A stretch of DNA of 64,000 nt from assembly GCF_000972845.2 (NCBI RefSeq), contig NC_040032.1, positions 19,462,636 to 19,526,635 on the forward strand, read 5' to 3'. Made by a program: the position numbers and the translations under genes. Positions within the stretch are counted from its first letter, which is position 1. Every line of letters begins with the position of its first letter. A model generated the notes under the pieces. It was not told the DNA's origin, made no database searches, and saw nothing but the letters and a program-made list of their open reading frames with translations. This stretch comes from Larimichthys crocea. Lineage: Eukaryota > Chordata > Actinopteri > Sciaenidae. Of this stretch, positions 62,772 to 64,000 are shown in pieces.

Positions 62772-63010
62772 TCATTCGCTTTCAATCTCACTCACTGTTT
62801 TTGAACACCAAACGACACACCTCCTCACTCTTCAGCTGCGTGAGGGAGTATGGGCTATCCTGTTAGTCAGCGGGGCCGCGTGAAATGTAATGTAATGCGC
62901 ATGCACGTCTCTCAGAAAATAAATCGTTTAAACTCGATTATATGATTTTTTAGAACGTTTGACAACAAAATCGAAATCGTGATCAAATTTCGATTAATTG
63001 CACAGCCCTA

Positions 63011-63018
63011 ATTTATAC
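63011..63018. repeat. hAT target-site duplication, right copy
   Basis: ATTTATAC directly follows the CAGCCCTA end and is identical to 61738-61745. Confidence 0.9.
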
Positions 63019-63137
63019 TATTCTTTCATTTTCACACATTTATAAATGACATTTATCAGCATTATTATTTTCACTGTTGTTTGTTGTAGTTTGATGCACA
63101 TATTTTTACACCCTTCTTTGTTTTTTTCTTATCATTT
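63019..63137. other. Non-coding flank
   Basis: Short AT-rich sequence between the hAT element and a tandem duplication. Nothing is recognised. Confidence 0.6.
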
Positions 63138-63223
63138 TCTCTCAGTATCTATGTATGTATTTATGCCAAAATCAAATTTTTCTCTCAGTATCTATGTATG
63201 TATTTATGCCAAAATCAAATTTT
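63138..63223. repeat. Exact 43-bp tandem duplication
   Basis: Positions 63138-63180 and 63181-63223 are identical over 43 bases (unit begins TCTCTCAGTATC and ends ATCAAATTTT). The 99-codon plus-strand frame at 63046-63345 runs through both copies because 43 plus its context happens to stay open, and it is not a gene. Confidence 0.95.
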
Positions 63224-64000
63224 ATGAAATCGACCGTCATGGAAAATTGAGGATGCAAAATAAAATGCAAAAGCCGTTTGCAATTTTATTTTGGGTTCAA
63301 AATTTGAAACAATGGAAAACAACAACAATGAAAAGTAAAAGTTAAATTTAATATTCAATTTCATTACAACTATGGCATTGCTATGCTTAAGGGTATACTA
63401 AAAGTTGTCGGCGGGGTTTTCACTGTAATTTCGGAAGTAATTGTGTATGTTCAAGCATGAAAATGAAAATTGGATTTTAGTTTCAGTGATGCTCATATGA
63501 AAATTTCAATTACATTACATTTGAATCAGATTACTTATACATATAACAGAATACTAAAACAAATGATTGATACATGATGCATTCTTGCTTAATGTGTGCC
63601 TAAACATTATTAAATGTGCAGTGCAAATGACTTTGTAGATATTAACGGTGCTCTGTGTTAAAATATGGTAGAAAACTGTTTGATAAATGAGGCCCATTTT
63701 ATTTAAACAGCACACCTACTAGGCGACAGCCAATTACCCTTGCGGGCCAGCATGCAGGAATTTGGTCCTCAATATGTTTTGACAGCGCTGTGCTATATCA
63801 TAGTTAGCCCCGCAGACACACTCGTCAGCCTCATACTTGATCCTGAACACAAAAGCTGTCAGCCAGGTCAGAGGCTCGGGGGGTGGGGGGGGGGGGCACT
63901 GACATTGTCTGCAAAACACAGCCATATCTTCCAACAAATGGGTTACGAGTTTGATGTGGTGGTGGTTTATGTGTGGATGGGAGGTGTGTGTAAGAGGGTG
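63224..64000. other. Non-coding sequence with poly(G) tract
   Basis: No gene is seen. GATAAATGAGGCCC near 63681 resembles a transposon terminal motif but has no partner. A G-rich tract occupies 63878-63896. Confidence 0.5.
63878..63896 (+). other. Poly(G) tract
   Basis: Six G, one T, then twelve G. It can form quadruplex structures and is prone to length errors in sequencing. No nearby promoter is recognised. Confidence 0.85.

Larger units (their letters stand above)
61746..63010 (-). mobile_element. hAT (ZBED-type) transposon, non-autonomous, with nested insertion
   Basis: The element starts TAGGGCTGCTCGATTA and its other end, read on the minus strand, is TAGGGCTGTGCAATTA (13 of 16 identical). 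A second inverted block, AAACGATTTATTTT, occurs at 61816-61829 and, reversed, at 62916-62929. Perfect 8-bp duplications flank it. At 1,265 bp, including about 300 bp of nested element, it is far shorter than an autonomous hAT of 3 kb or more. It keeps the start of a transposase on the minus strand (BED finger, linker and the beginning of the core) but lacks the RNase H and dimerisation regions, so it would have needed a transposase supplied in trans. The 3' side (61746-62112) is AT-rich and non-coding. Confidence 0.9.

Noticed and set aside
1..64000. CRISPR arrays, operons, phage or bacterial systems
   Set aside because: No direct-repeat/spacer arrays, no dense coding and no ribosome-binding sites; the sequence is typical vertebrate non-coding DNA.

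Overview
The window looks like host non-coding DNA from a ray-finned fish, probably a percomorph teleost. The evidence is the repeat content: a decayed Tc1-family transposon, hAT elements with fish-type ends, a tRNA-derived SINE with a LINE-like tail, LINE 3' ends, and many CA, TA and GGAT microsatellites in AT-rich DNA. I found no host protein-coding gene, rRNA, tRNA, CRISPR array or bacterial-style operon. Open reading frames longer than 100 codons exist, but none has a recognisable domain or a convincing exon structure. The best reading is a long intron or an intergenic region.

Layout. Positions 1-9 kb are mostly unique AT-rich sequence with a G-quadruplex motif, a relic transposon end and one weak exon-like stretch. 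At 9.8 kb a 30-base pyrimidine tract runs into an AG directly followed by GTAAGC, the layout of a recursive splice site. From 10.5 to 12.3 kb there is a LINE 3' end and a decayed hAT end. From 16.0 to 16.4 kb there are two relics of common fish interspersed repeats. A SINE lies at 19.0 kb and a poly(C)/(CA)n tract at 20.8 kb. Further relics lie at 25.0, 31.9 and 34.3 kb. Simple AT repeats and a hairpin lie at 36.2-36.4 kb. An exact 41-bp tandem duplication lies at 46.8 kb and a LINE 3' end at 49.7-49.9 kb.

The two best-supported elements are at the right. At 51.75-52.5 kb a Tc1-like transposase is dead: two of its three catalytic residues are replaced and it carries stops and frameshifts. At 61,746-63,010 a hAT element is bounded by a perfect 8-bp target duplication and complementary ends. 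It carries, on the minus strand, the BED-finger N-terminus of a ZBED-type transposase, which is itself split by a second, nested transposon of about 300 bp.

No genes act together here. The interest lies in transposon history and in possible cis-acting sites of a long intron (recursive splice candidates, hairpins, enhancer-like stretches). Family assignments of the older repeats rest on remembered consensus motifs and need a repeat-library search.
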